Origin: Candidatus Thorarchaeota archaeon
GTDB lineage: Archaea; Asgardarchaeota; Thorarchaeia; Thorarchaeales; Thorarchaeaceae
Assembly (NCBI GenBank): GCA_030612365.1
Contig: JAUWOA010000013.1
Location: 1 to 32,629 of the forward strand
Reading direction: 5' to 3'
DNA: 32,629 nucleotides
Positions 10,378 through 18,711 of the stretch are shown here, piece after piece. How positions within the stretch are numbered: the first letter of the stretch is position 1; each line of letters starts with the position of its first letter. A model generated the notes under the pieces. It worked only from the letters and a program-made list of their open reading frames with translations, made no database searches and had not been told where the DNA came from. The translations under genes and the position numbers were made by a program.

Positions 10378-11775
10378 ATGGCTAAATACGAACCCAAGGG
10401 TGTTATGCCCGCCTTGGTGACTCCTTTCACAAAGGATGGCGACATAATAGAAGAAGGATTCAAGGACATAATCGATTACACGATTGAGAAGGGTGCGACC
10501 GGTCTTGTGCCTGCTGGGACGACTGGAGAATTCGTCTATATGCGGACCGAGGAGCGGAAGAAACTCTTCAAAATGTGTGTAGAATTCGCGGATGGTCGCG
10601 TGCCCGTGGTGGCTGGGACTGGAGAAACTAGCACAGAAGCAACAGTCAAGATGACCAAGTATGCCGCAGACATAGGATGCGACGCGGCCCTAGTCATATC
10701 ACCATTCTATCTTCGCCCGACAGATAAGGGATACTACGAGCACTATGCAGCCGTAGCGGGAAAGGGCGGGCTGCCAATCATCATGTATAACATTCCACAA
10801 TGTACGCTCGGGGTTCTACAATCGAATATCGTAGAGGACTTGGCCGAGCTTGACAATATCGTTGGGATCAAGGATAGTAGTGGCCATATAGGCCATACTC
10901 TTGAACTGATCCAGAAGCTAGATGGCAAGATGCCGGTGCTTATTGGCCATGATGAGTGCTTCCTTTCTGCGGTTGCGGCAGGATCGAGTGCGGCAATCTT
11001 GGCATCCGCAAACGTGATGCCTCACATATGGCTCGACATCATGGACAAGGTGCAAAAGGGCGACATGAAGAATGCAGCGAAGCTTCAGCTCTCAGCACAG
11101 ACCTTTGCACGAATAGTTACTAGAAAGGGAGGTGCACCTCCCGTGAAAGCGGCACTTAGAATGATGGGGATAAACGCAGGCTATTCCAGAATGCCCCTGA
11201 ATTCAGGCGGCACTCTGACTCATGAGCTAAGGGCCGAGATTCAAATAGAACTGGAGAATCTTGGATTGATAGAAACCCTGACTCATCCCAAGGCTACAAA
11301 GGACATCGACATACAAAGAGCTCTTGGGAAGTTCGGAGTTGGACCGGACTACCTTCAGGACGCGGAAATCGGAAAGGGTTCTGAAGATACCGTGTCAGTG
11401 GCCATTATGACCGGGCCAAAAAATGGCGCTCTGGGTTCAGCATTCGTTAAGCTGCTGATGAATCCAAAAGTGGGTCACGAAGCTCTAACGGTGATCTTGG
11501 AACCTAATCTTCCTGTAAGACCGACAAGCATCATGGTGCCTATCAAGAAAATCAAGTCAATGCGTCAGGCTACCCTCTTCTACGGACCTGTACAGTCAGG
11601 AGCCGCAAGAGCTGTGGCAGCATTTCTCAAGAGCGGCAAGGTGCCGGATCAAGTCATCGTTGACAATGTGGTGATTATGGCCCTGGACATTGACCTGAAT
11701 TCCAGAAACCGAAGGCAAGTAACAGCGGCGACTGAGAGAGTCGTGTCAGCTGCTCTGGGACAGATATGGAAGTGA
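10378..11775 (+). CDS. DapA/NAL-family aldolase fused to a C-terminal Fae-like domain, copy 1 (Schiff-base Lys present, Fae catalytic His absent)
   Basis: DapA motifs VPAGTTGEF, MYNIPQ, IVGIKDSSG (Lys codon 10870-10872). C-terminal region HEALTVILEPNLPVRPTSIMVPIKKIKSMRQATLFYGPVQSGAARAVAAFLKSGKVP matches the remembered Fae core ([54 protein letters not shown]). Confidence 0.88.
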   Translation: MAKYEPKGVMPALVTPFTKDGDIIEEGFKDIIDYTIEKGATGLVPAGTTGEFVYMRTEERKKLFKMCVEFADGRVPVVAGTGETSTEATVKMTKYAADIGCDAALVISPFYLRPTDKGYYEHYAAVAGKGGLPIIMYNIPQCTLGVLQSNIVEDLAELDNIVGIKDSSGHIGHTLELIQKLDGKMPVLIGHDECFLSAVAAGSSAAILASANVMPHIWLDIMDKVQKGDMKNAAKLQLSAQTFARIVTRKGGAPPVKAALRMMGINAGYSRMPLNSGGTLTHELRAEIQIELENLGLIETLTHPKATKDIDIQRALGKFGVGPDYLQDAEIGKGSEDTVSVAIMTGPKNGALGSAFVKLLMNPKVGHEALTVILEPNLPVRPTSIMVPIKKIKSMRQATLFYGPVQSGAARAVAAFLKSGKVPDQVIVDNVVIMALDIDLNSRNRRQVTAATERVVSAALGQIWK

Positions 11776-11781
11776 TCAGAA

Positions 11782-13254
11782 ATGACAGATGACTTCACAT
11801 TCAAGGGCGTATACCCCGCTTTAGTAACACCATTCAGCAAAGATGGCGTCAACGAGGAGCAATACCGTGGATTGATTGATCATGTGATCAAGAGTGGTGC
11901 GACGGGAATTGTTCCTTGCGGAACAACAGGCGAGTTCACTAGCATGAGCTTCAATGAGAAGGTCGATGCATTCAGGATTGCTTGTGACGCAGCAAAAGAC
12001 AGGGTTCCTGTAATGGCTGGCACGGGAGCTGCATCAACAAGGGAGGCAATTCAGCTCACAAGGAGAGCCGCTGAATTCGGTGCCTCCGCCGCGCTAGTGG
12101 TCACCCCGTATTTCCTCAAGCCCAGCACGAAGGAAATTTATGAGCATTATGAACGGATTGCCAATGCAAGCGATATTCCGATATTCCTTTACAATATCCC
12201 CCAAGTGACGGGAGTCAACATCGATTGGTGGCTTGTAGATGGTCTCCGAGAGATAGATGGAATCATCGGAATGAATGACTCGAGTGCGAACCTGCTCAAT
12301 CTCACGACGATTCTCGTTCGCAGACCGGAGAGCTTCCAGGTGGTCATCGGACACGATGAGGTTGCTCTTCCAGCCTTTGCTACCGGTTGTGATGGTGCGA
12401 TACTCCTGAGTGCCAATATCTTTCCAGACCGCTACATACGAATGCAAGCTGCGCTCGCCAGTGGTGACCTCAAGGAAGGCTTAATCATTCAACGAAGCGT
12501 GCAGAAAACAATCCGGCTGATGGTCAACAAGGGCGGAGGGCTTGCTGTAAAGGCCGCCTTGAATATGATGGGGGTTCCAGTGGGAACCGCTCGAGCTCCA
12601 TTGAATGAAGGTGACGCTCTAAGGTACGAGGACATAGACGAGCTTAGGACATGTTTGGAAGACCTCCAGCTCATTAAGCGAGGACCAGTCACGTTCAAAA
12701 TGGGTGATAAGACTTTGATTGCTGAGTCCTATCCTAAAATAAATGGAGTTCCGGAAGTCATCGACGACTTGACATTGCTCCATGGAGAGGCGCTTGCCGG
12801 AGAAGGGTTGGAGGTTGCTCACGTCGATCTTGTTATGGGTCTTCGAGACGGACCACTTAAGGAAGCATTAGCAGCCGCTGGGATAATGACGGAGGGCTTC
12901 CACGCTTCCAATATCATCAAGGATCTCGAACCCACAACCGTCTTCGTTTCAACAGTTACAATCGTCGATGAAAAGCATAACGCGCTGGTATACGAAGTAG
13001 CTCAGAAGGCCGTGGCTGATGCTGTGACACGCACCATAACTGACATGATAATTCCTGAGGAGCTCGTTCCTGACTTGGTGATAGCCGCCAATGTATTCGT
13101 GCATCCTAGTGCCAATAATCCAAAACGTGTGCACATCAACAACTTCCGCGCTGTTCGACACGCTATTCGTCGGGCGATAGAACGACGGCAAGGCGTGGAT
13201 GAGATTATAGCAAGGAAAGATTCAGCTCGACACCCCTTCGCGTATAATCCCTAG
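11782..13254 (+). CDS. DapA/NAL-family domain fused to a C-terminal Fae-like domain, copy 2 (Schiff-base Lys replaced by Asn, Fae His present)
   Basis: VPCGTTGEF, LYNIPQ, IIGMNDSSA (Asn codon 12274-12276). C-terminal GEALAGEGLEVAHVDLVMG matches Fae GEALVGDGNEVAHIDLIIG, and DLVIAANVFVHPSA...KDSARHPFAYNP matches the Fae C-terminus. Confidence 0.88.
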   Translation: MTDDFTFKGVYPALVTPFSKDGVNEEQYRGLIDHVIKSGATGIVPCGTTGEFTSMSFNEKVDAFRIACDAAKDRVPVMAGTGAASTREAIQLTRRAAEFGASAALVVTPYFLKPSTKEIYEHYERIANASDIPIFLYNIPQVTGVNIDWWLVDGLREIDGIIGMNDSSANLLNLTTILVRRPESFQVVIGHDEVALPAFATGCDGAILLSANIFPDRYIRMQAALASGDLKEGLIIQRSVQKTIRLMVNKGGGLAVKAALNMMGVPVGTARAPLNEGDALRYEDIDELRTCLEDLQLIKRGPVTFKMGDKTLIAESYPKINGVPEVIDDLTLLHGEALAGEGLEVAHVDLVMGLRDGPLKEALAAAGIMTEGFHASNIIKDLEPTTVFVSTVTIVDEKHNALVYEVAQKAVADAVTRTITDMIIPEELVPDLVIAANVFVHPSANNPKRVHINNFRAVRHAIRRAIERRQGVDEIIARKDSARHPFAYNP

Positions 13255-13553
13255 GAATGTCCAACGAGTACCCGCCGCTAAGGGTCTATTATGCGATATA
13301 TGCTAGTCGAGAAAGGCGTTGGCCATTTGTTAAGGTGGGAACATCATCAATGTTCTCTGTTACAGCACATTCTTTCGGTCCTAGAGGCTATGACTGAGCG
13401 CACAAGGTAGATGGCTTCTAAGACCATTCCGTTAGCCCCTCATGGCTACGATTGAGACGATTTGCGTATATATGCCACCGTGCGAAACATTGTACAAGCT
13501 TCGCACCGTTACAAGCTGGCCGCGCCACCCAGCATCCGTTGGAGCTGAGAACC

Positions 13554-13745
13554 ATGGCTGAAACCTACACAATACGCATTCGGGATCTCCCCACACGCAA
13601 GTTGCGGAAATCAGTGCGTAAATTCCTCTCAGGGGAATTCAAGGTGTCAGTTGAAGACATATTTGGACAGACATATCCAGTCGTCATTCGAAAACAGCGC
13701 AGAGCCCTGTGGGGTGACGACTTGCACATCGCTATAGGGGTATAG
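13554..13745 (+). CDS. Small hypothetical protein (63 aa)
   Basis: ORF MAETYTIRIRDLPTRKLRKSVRKFLSGEFKVSVEDIFGQTYPVVIRKQRRALWGDDLHIAIGV. ATG 13554 preferred; the upstream extension looks non-coding. Confidence 0.5.
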   Translation: MAETYTIRIRDLPTRKLRKSVRKFLSGEFKVSVEDIFGQTYPVVIRKQRRALWGDDLHIAIGV

Positions 13746-13875
13746 GGGAAAAAGAGTGCGGCTCAAACCGTCCCGTCTTTAACTAACCTGGAAAGGTTTC
13801 AGCCATACCACATTTTTCGTTTGGTACAGGTCACGCATTCGGGAATGTTATTATCGGGGTCAGGGATGATGCTGC

Positions 13876-15024
13876 TTGGGTGTCGATTTGATTAAGACCA
13901 ATCAATCACGGATGCTTTCACTTCTCAAAAACCTCATAGCCACGAATTCTGAGAGCCCCCCGGGCAGAGAAGCTGAAGTCGCCAAGGTTCTTCGAGACCA
14001 TATGGAGTCACATGGTATTGCTTGCGAGTCCGTTGGTCCAAGTGATCGACCGAACTTGATATTCTCTACAGCGGATGAGAAATCGGGTTCACTGGTCTTA
14101 CATGGTCATATGGATACTGTTCCAGCTGGTCCTCCAGATGCCTGGGCTTACGATCCATTCGGTGCGGAGATTGTGGATGGGCGTATGTACGGGCGGGGCG
14201 CATGCGATATGAAAGGACCAGTTACAGCCCTGACAGAAACCCTGATTCTTTACAGCGAGGAGAAGCACGATTCTCCCCTTCTCATGCTTGCCACATCTGA
14301 CGAAGAGAGTGGCTGCTCAGGTGCTGAAGAGGTTGCTAAGAGCGGGAAGCTAGCGGGTGTGAAGTTTGGCGTCTGTGCTGAACCCACAAGTCTCGCTGTT
14401 CTAGTCGGTGAGAAAGGTATGTTCTGGTCCAAGGTGAATGCCGGCGGCAAAGCAGCTCATGGGTCTAGGCCACACGAAGGGAGAAATGCGATTCAATTAT
14501 GCACGAGAGCATTGGATGTTCTTGCAAGCCAATCGTACACTTTTGAGCCAGATGCACTGATGGGCAACCCAACAATTAACGTGGGCATCATCAAGGGGGG
14601 CGTGAAGATCAATATCGTCCCTGACCATTGTGAAGCGCACTTGGATATGAGACTATGCAAGGGGCAGACCATGGAGTCCGTGCTTGCGGAGATGAATGCC
14701 CGCCTTGTGAAAGCAGGACTATCTGAATGCATCGAAATCGAGTACATACACGGCAAGCCTGCCGTTTCAACTCCCCGTGATGCTGAGATAGTCAGAGTTA
14801 GTCTCGACGCAGTTGAGCGGATTACAGGAAAGCGGCCAGTGCCCACGGCGGCAACTTTCGGAACGGACTGCTCAGTACTTCAGCCAAAGATAGGAATCAT
14901 CAATGTGATATGTGGACCCGGCTCCATCGAGCAGGCACACCAACCTGACGAATACATACACATTGATGAGATGTTTACAGCTGTTGATGTCTACCTTCAA
15001 ATCGCTCGACACTTCGGTGCGTGA
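13876..15024 (+). CDS. M20-family metallopeptidase (ArgE/DapE-like deacylase)
   Basis: LHGHMDTVPAG, GRGACDMKGP, TSDEESGCSG, CAEPTS, FGTDCSVL and C-terminal QAHQPDEY: the M20 metal-ligand pattern. Probable TTG start. Confidence 0.93.
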   Translation: MGVDLIKTNQSRMLSLLKNLIATNSESPPGREAEVAKVLRDHMESHGIACESVGPSDRPNLIFSTADEKSGSLVLHGHMDTVPAGPPDAWAYDPFGAEIVDGRMYGRGACDMKGPVTALTETLILYSEEKHDSPLLMLATSDEESGCSGAEEVAKSGKLAGVKFGVCAEPTSLAVLVGEKGMFWSKVNAGGKAAHGSRPHEGRNAIQLCTRALDVLASQSYTFEPDALMGNPTINVGIIKGGVKINIVPDHCEAHLDMRLCKGQTMESVLAEMNARLVKAGLSECIEIEYIHGKPAVSTPRDAEIVRVSLDAVERITGKRPVPTAATFGTDCSVLQPKIGIINVICGPGSIEQAHQPDEYIHIDEMFTAVDVYLQIARHFGA

Positions 15025-15044
15025 TGCGCGCGACTCCGTCTACA

Positions 15045-15827
15045 TCAGTCGGGTTTGGCTCTCCTTCTGGCAATGAGAGCGGCTATTGCTCCTGCGCCCA
15101 GACCGTTGCCGATGTTCACCACCGCAAGACCGGGTGCACATGATTGGAGCATTGAAGATAGAGCAGAAATTCCTTTGCCACCATAGCCGTAGCCAGTTGG
15201 CATTGGCACTCCTATCACGGGAATATCAACTAACGAAGCTATTACAGTTGGCAGTGCCCCCTCCATTCCTGCTAGGACAACTACCACATCTACATCCTTT
15301 TCGATTATTTGTTTCAAGGGATCAATGAGTCGGTGGATTCCTGCCACTCCTACGTCAAAGAACGATAGTGTTTCAACTCCCACGACCTTGGCAATGGCTT
15401 CCACTTCACGTGCATACGGAATGTCTGAGGTACCAGCGGTAATCACGGCTATTCTCCCCCGAGTTTCGGGTGGTTTCCAATTTTGAGCATGAACAAACAC
15501 GGTGAGATGATTTCTACTACCACTCACATTGATGACATAATCATCGATTGCACTCTCAAGGGCATCTACTTTCTTCCAATCTGCCCTTGTAAGTAGTGCG
15601 AATCCATTAGCGTCCAGCATGTTTCTCGTTATCTTGATGATTTCGTCGCTCTGTTTTGTTTCTGCCATGATTACCTCAGGTATGCCAGTCCGGTCTTGTC
15701 TACCATGGTCAAGGATAGCAAGATCCTCCACATGACTTAGCGTGAGAATCTGGAGCTTCTTCTCGGCCTCTTCAATCGTCAGCTTTCCGCTGGTTAGCGC
15801 CTTTAGTATACCTCTAGTAGTGTGCAT
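15045..15827 (-). CDS. larB: LarB-like nickel-pincer cofactor biosynthesis carboxylase (PurE/NCAIR-mutase-related)
   Basis: LDHGRQDRTGIPEVIMAETK, VITAGTSDIPYAREVEAIAKVVG, VVVLAGMEGALPTVIASLVDIPVIGVPMPTGYGYGGKG are characteristic. Confidence 0.9.
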   Translation of the reverse strand: MHTTRGILKALTSGKLTIEEAEKKLQILTLSHVEDLAILDHGRQDRTGIPEVIMAETKQSDEIIKITRNMLDANGFALLTRADWKKVDALESAIDDYVINVSGSRNHLTVFVHAQNWKPPETRGRIAVITAGTSDIPYAREVEAIAKVVGVETLSFFDVGVAGIHRLIDPLKQIIEKDVDVVVVLAGMEGALPTVIASLVDIPVIGVPMPTGYGYGGKGISALSSMLQSCAPGLAVVNIGNGLGAGAIAALIARRRAKPD

Positions 15828-15940
15828 AATGGATTCCTCACGCGTTTCTGATTTCAGGATTAGTCAGGAGAAAGTTTAAAGTTGTGGTTTCTCATGGATT
15901 CTTCTGTAGTGGTCCAAGACAACCACAGGGGCAGTTGCCT

Positions 15941-16468
15941 ATGCAAATAGATGAGATTATCCAAAACATCATCATGCTTTTTCAATCTCCTGCCATCTAC
16001 GCAGTTGCACTATTGGTAATCCTAGTCGTCTTGGGGGTTGCAATCAAACGGCGACCTAAGGGGCCTGAAGGACCGCCAATCGTCAAGTACATGAGCAAGA
16101 TGATGTCACGCATCGAAAAAGGCAAGCCTCTCAAGGATGTGCCGTCCAAATCCCGGCGAGACATTATCACTGAGAGCTTCGAAGAGAAGATGCACGCCAT
16201 AGGTTTGCAGCCCTCTACGGATTCTGGTCATATACCGACATCACGCACTCCCTTGGCGAAATATCTCTTGGATCACGGTGTTACTGAATCCACTACTGAT
16301 GCTATCGTCAGTGAACTTAGCGCATTGGAATCTAAAGAAGCAGTCAAAGAGATTATGGACGCCGCGGCAGAAAGTGAAGGTGTCAGTTTCACAAGCGTTG
16401 AACTTGATATGGCGAAGCAGCTAGCACTTGAAGAGTGGATGCGCGCAAGACGGAGAATTAGCTCCTAG
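15941..16468 (+). CDS. Single-TM hypothetical protein with cytoplasmic C-terminal region
   Basis: ATG 15941 preferred (MQIDEIIQNIIMLFQSPAIYAVALLVILVVLGVAIKRR), followed by a charged soluble region. Confidence 0.65.
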   Translation: MQIDEIIQNIIMLFQSPAIYAVALLVILVVLGVAIKRRPKGPEGPPIVKYMSKMMSRIEKGKPLKDVPSKSRRDIITESFEEKMHAIGLQPSTDSGHIPTSRTPLAKYLLDHGVTESTTDAIVSELSALESKEAVKEIMDAAAESEGVSFTSVELDMAKQLALEEWMRARRRISS

Positions 16469-16480
16469 GAGTAAGCGCAT

Positions 16481-17206
16481 GTGACTGAACTCCTCCATAT
16501 GAAGGACAACTACATCCGAGAGTTTGATGCGAAGGTTGTAGCAGTGGGCGACTGCTATGTTGCACTTGATCACACGGCATTCTATCCTGAGGGCGGCGGG
16601 CAGAGTGGAGATCGTGGGATGATAAGCGACGGCACTACCACTCTAACGATTGTGAATACGAAGAAGGACTCTGGAGAGGTTCAGCACTTGGTGGAGGCGC
16701 CCATTGCGATAAGTAATGGAGCTGATGTCCATGGTTCTCTTGATTGGAACTGGCGATACGAAAGCATGAGATTCCACACGGCGCAGCATGTTCTCTCTCG
16801 ATACCTCCAGCTGAATTACCAAGTCATCACTGTTGGCAACATGATTAAGCCCGACAAGAGCAGGGCCGACTACTCACCTCTCGAATCCTTTGATGATGAG
16901 ATGAAGCGCAAGGTCGAGGCTGGAGTGAATGAAATTCTGGCCAAGAACCTTGATGTTTCCATTAAGTTTATGCAACGTAGGGACGCAATTGATTATCTCA
17001 ATGAGAAAGGCTATCAAACAAGATACCTTGAGATGGTCCCCAAGTCAGTGAAGGAGTTCAGAGTGATTGCCATTGGAAACTACGACGTGGCTTCTTGTGC
17101 CGGAACGCACGTGAAAAACACGCGAGAGGTAGGCGCTATCAAAATCGGGAAGACAAAGAATGTGGGCGCTGGCAAGAGGCGCATATACTTCAGCTTGGTC
17201 AACTAG
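16481..17206 (+). CDS. alaX: AlaX-type alanyl-tRNA editing protein
   Basis: FYPEGGGQSGD, HTAQH (HxxxH) and CAGTHVKNT (CxxxH) motifs. GTG start. Confidence 0.93.
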   Translation: MTELLHMKDNYIREFDAKVVAVGDCYVALDHTAFYPEGGGQSGDRGMISDGTTTLTIVNTKKDSGEVQHLVEAPIAISNGADVHGSLDWNWRYESMRFHTAQHVLSRYLQLNYQVITVGNMIKPDKSRADYSPLESFDDEMKRKVEAGVNEILAKNLDVSIKFMQRRDAIDYLNEKGYQTRYLEMVPKSVKEFRVIAIGNYDVASCAGTHVKNTREVGAIKIGKTKNVGAGKRRIYFSLVN

Positions 17207-17245
17207 CCACGTGCGCAACAGCCAACAGTTTTATGAGCTAACCAG

Positions 17246-18568
17246 ATGCCTACTGTGAGTGTGAGTCGAATGAAGGCACTTGTATTGACTGCTGGAGTTG
17301 GTCAGAGACTTAGACCACTAACCGCTAACAGGTCAAAGACGATGTTGAAGATTGCAGGCCGCCCTGTGATGCAGTACATCATCAATAGCTTGAAGGAAAA
17401 CGGTTTCAAGGATATTGTCGTTGTTGTGGGGCATGGTCGTGATGAGATTATCGACCACTTCCAACATGGTGCCGACTCAGGCGTGAGGATACGCTATGTA
17501 GTCCAGCATGAGCAGAAAGGTGTCGAAGACGCGATATTAACTGCTCGTGATGAGATTGGAAATGACGATGAGTTTCTGCTTGTCAACGGTGATGTCCTTG
17601 TGGATCCTGAGATGGTTTCTCGCACTCTGGCTAATCACGAACACATGGAAGCAGAAGTGACAATGCTCGTGACTCTCGTGTCCAATCCCGAGCAGTTTGG
17701 CACGGTTCGGATTGGAAAGAACGGAGTTGTGGAAATGCTTGTAGAGAAGGGCGGACCCGATCGCTATGTCAGCAACTATGCGGTGGCTGGGGTGTCAGTG
17801 TTTTCAACAAGAACACTCCCTCTCCTTGAGGAGCATAAGACCATGGAGCGCACAATCGAGAAGATGATAGAGGCTAAATCCGTAATCGCTGCCGCTGTCT
17901 GGGAGAAGGAGTGGGCAGAATTTACTTGGCCTTGGGATGTGCTTGAAGCCAATCGGATTGTTATGGACAGGGAGATCCGTGGGCATGGAACCTTTATTGC
18001 TGAAACTGCTGAAATACACAGGCACGTTGTAATAGAAGGTCCTGTCTTCATCGATGAGAATAGCGTCATACGTCCGGGTACGACCCTAAAGGGGCCAGTC
18101 TACATAGGTAAGGGAGTGTATGTAGGCGACCACTCACTCATTCGGAAATACACCAGTCTATGTGATGATGTGCGTATCGGATATTCTGTTGAGGTGCGTA
18201 ACAGCGCGATCTTCGATAAAGTCACCGTCGGAAGGATGACCTACATAGCAGATTCAATCGTTGGTGCAAACACGTGCTTCGAATCCGGAGCGCAAACTTG
18301 GAACTGGCGTCCTGACAACAAACCGTTCCATCTCAACTACAAGGACGGGCGTGTGCAGATACCATTGAGCAAATTCGGCGCCATTATAGGGGATGGAGTT
18401 GTCGTGGGCATCAACTCAGCCATATACCCTGCTCAACGCATAGGGGAGCACAGCGTCATAGCCCCGGGTTGTATCATTGACAAAGACATACCTCCGAGAA
18501 GCGATGTTTCAGCCCAGCAGAAGCTAATCATAAAGCAACGCAAAGAAGTCGATTCCAACAGCAGGTAA
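17246..18568 (+). CDS. Sugar-phosphate nucleotidyltransferase with C-terminal left-handed beta-helix (GlmU/RmlA-like)
   Basis: MKALVLTAGVGQRLRPLTANRSKTMLKIAGRPVMQYII, LVNGDVLVD, hexapeptide-repeat C-terminus (VRPGTTLKGPVYIGKGVYVGDHSLI...). Start may be ATG 17270. Confidence 0.93.
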   Translation: MPTVSVSRMKALVLTAGVGQRLRPLTANRSKTMLKIAGRPVMQYIINSLKENGFKDIVVVVGHGRDEIIDHFQHGADSGVRIRYVVQHEQKGVEDAILTARDEIGNDDEFLLVNGDVLVDPEMVSRTLANHEHMEAEVTMLVTLVSNPEQFGTVRIGKNGVVEMLVEKGGPDRYVSNYAVAGVSVFSTRTLPLLEEHKTMERTIEKMIEAKSVIAAAVWEKEWAEFTWPWDVLEANRIVMDREIRGHGTFIAETAEIHRHVVIEGPVFIDENSVIRPGTTLKGPVYIGKGVYVGDHSLIRKYTSLCDDVRIGYSVEVRNSAIFDKVTVGRMTYIADSIVGANTCFESGAQTWNWRPDNKPFHLNYKDGRVQIPLSKFGAIIGDGVVVGINSAIYPAQRIGEHSVIAPGCIIDKDIPPRSDVSAQQKLIIKQRKEVDSNSR

Positions 18569-18651
18569 TTTCACATATCGATATGCCTAACTGCCAAAAC
18601 TTGCACGTCGCTTTCGCTCATAGCTGTTTTTTTGTTCTCATGCATGAGCAT

Positions 18652-18660
18652 CTTTAAAAG
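18652..18660 (+). promoter_or_regulatory. Candidate archaeal TATA box upstream of the S25e gene
   Basis: CTTTAAAAG about 55-60 nt upstream of the proposed start at 18712; SD-like AGGAG at 18703-18707. Confidence 0.4.
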
Positions 18661-18711
18661 CCGAACTCAAAACGTTCGCGGTGACCCCCTGGGAACAAAT
18701 CTAGGAGTGTA

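Noticed and set aside
13339-13355. Inverted repeat GAACAT-CATCA-ATGTTC in the gap after the DapA-Fae pair
   Set aside because: Only 6-bp arms and no T-tract; could occur by chance, not enough to call a terminator or operator.
13255-13553. Possible RNA gene or decayed gene in the ~300-nt gap
   Set aside because: No tRNA-like arms or conserved motif recognised by eye; no coding support.
10378-15024. Interpretation as a standard lysine (DAP) biosynthesis cluster from DapA-like and DapE-like genes
   Set aside because: Both DapA proteins carry Fae domains, one lacks the Schiff-base Lys, and no DapB/DapF/LysA is present in the window.
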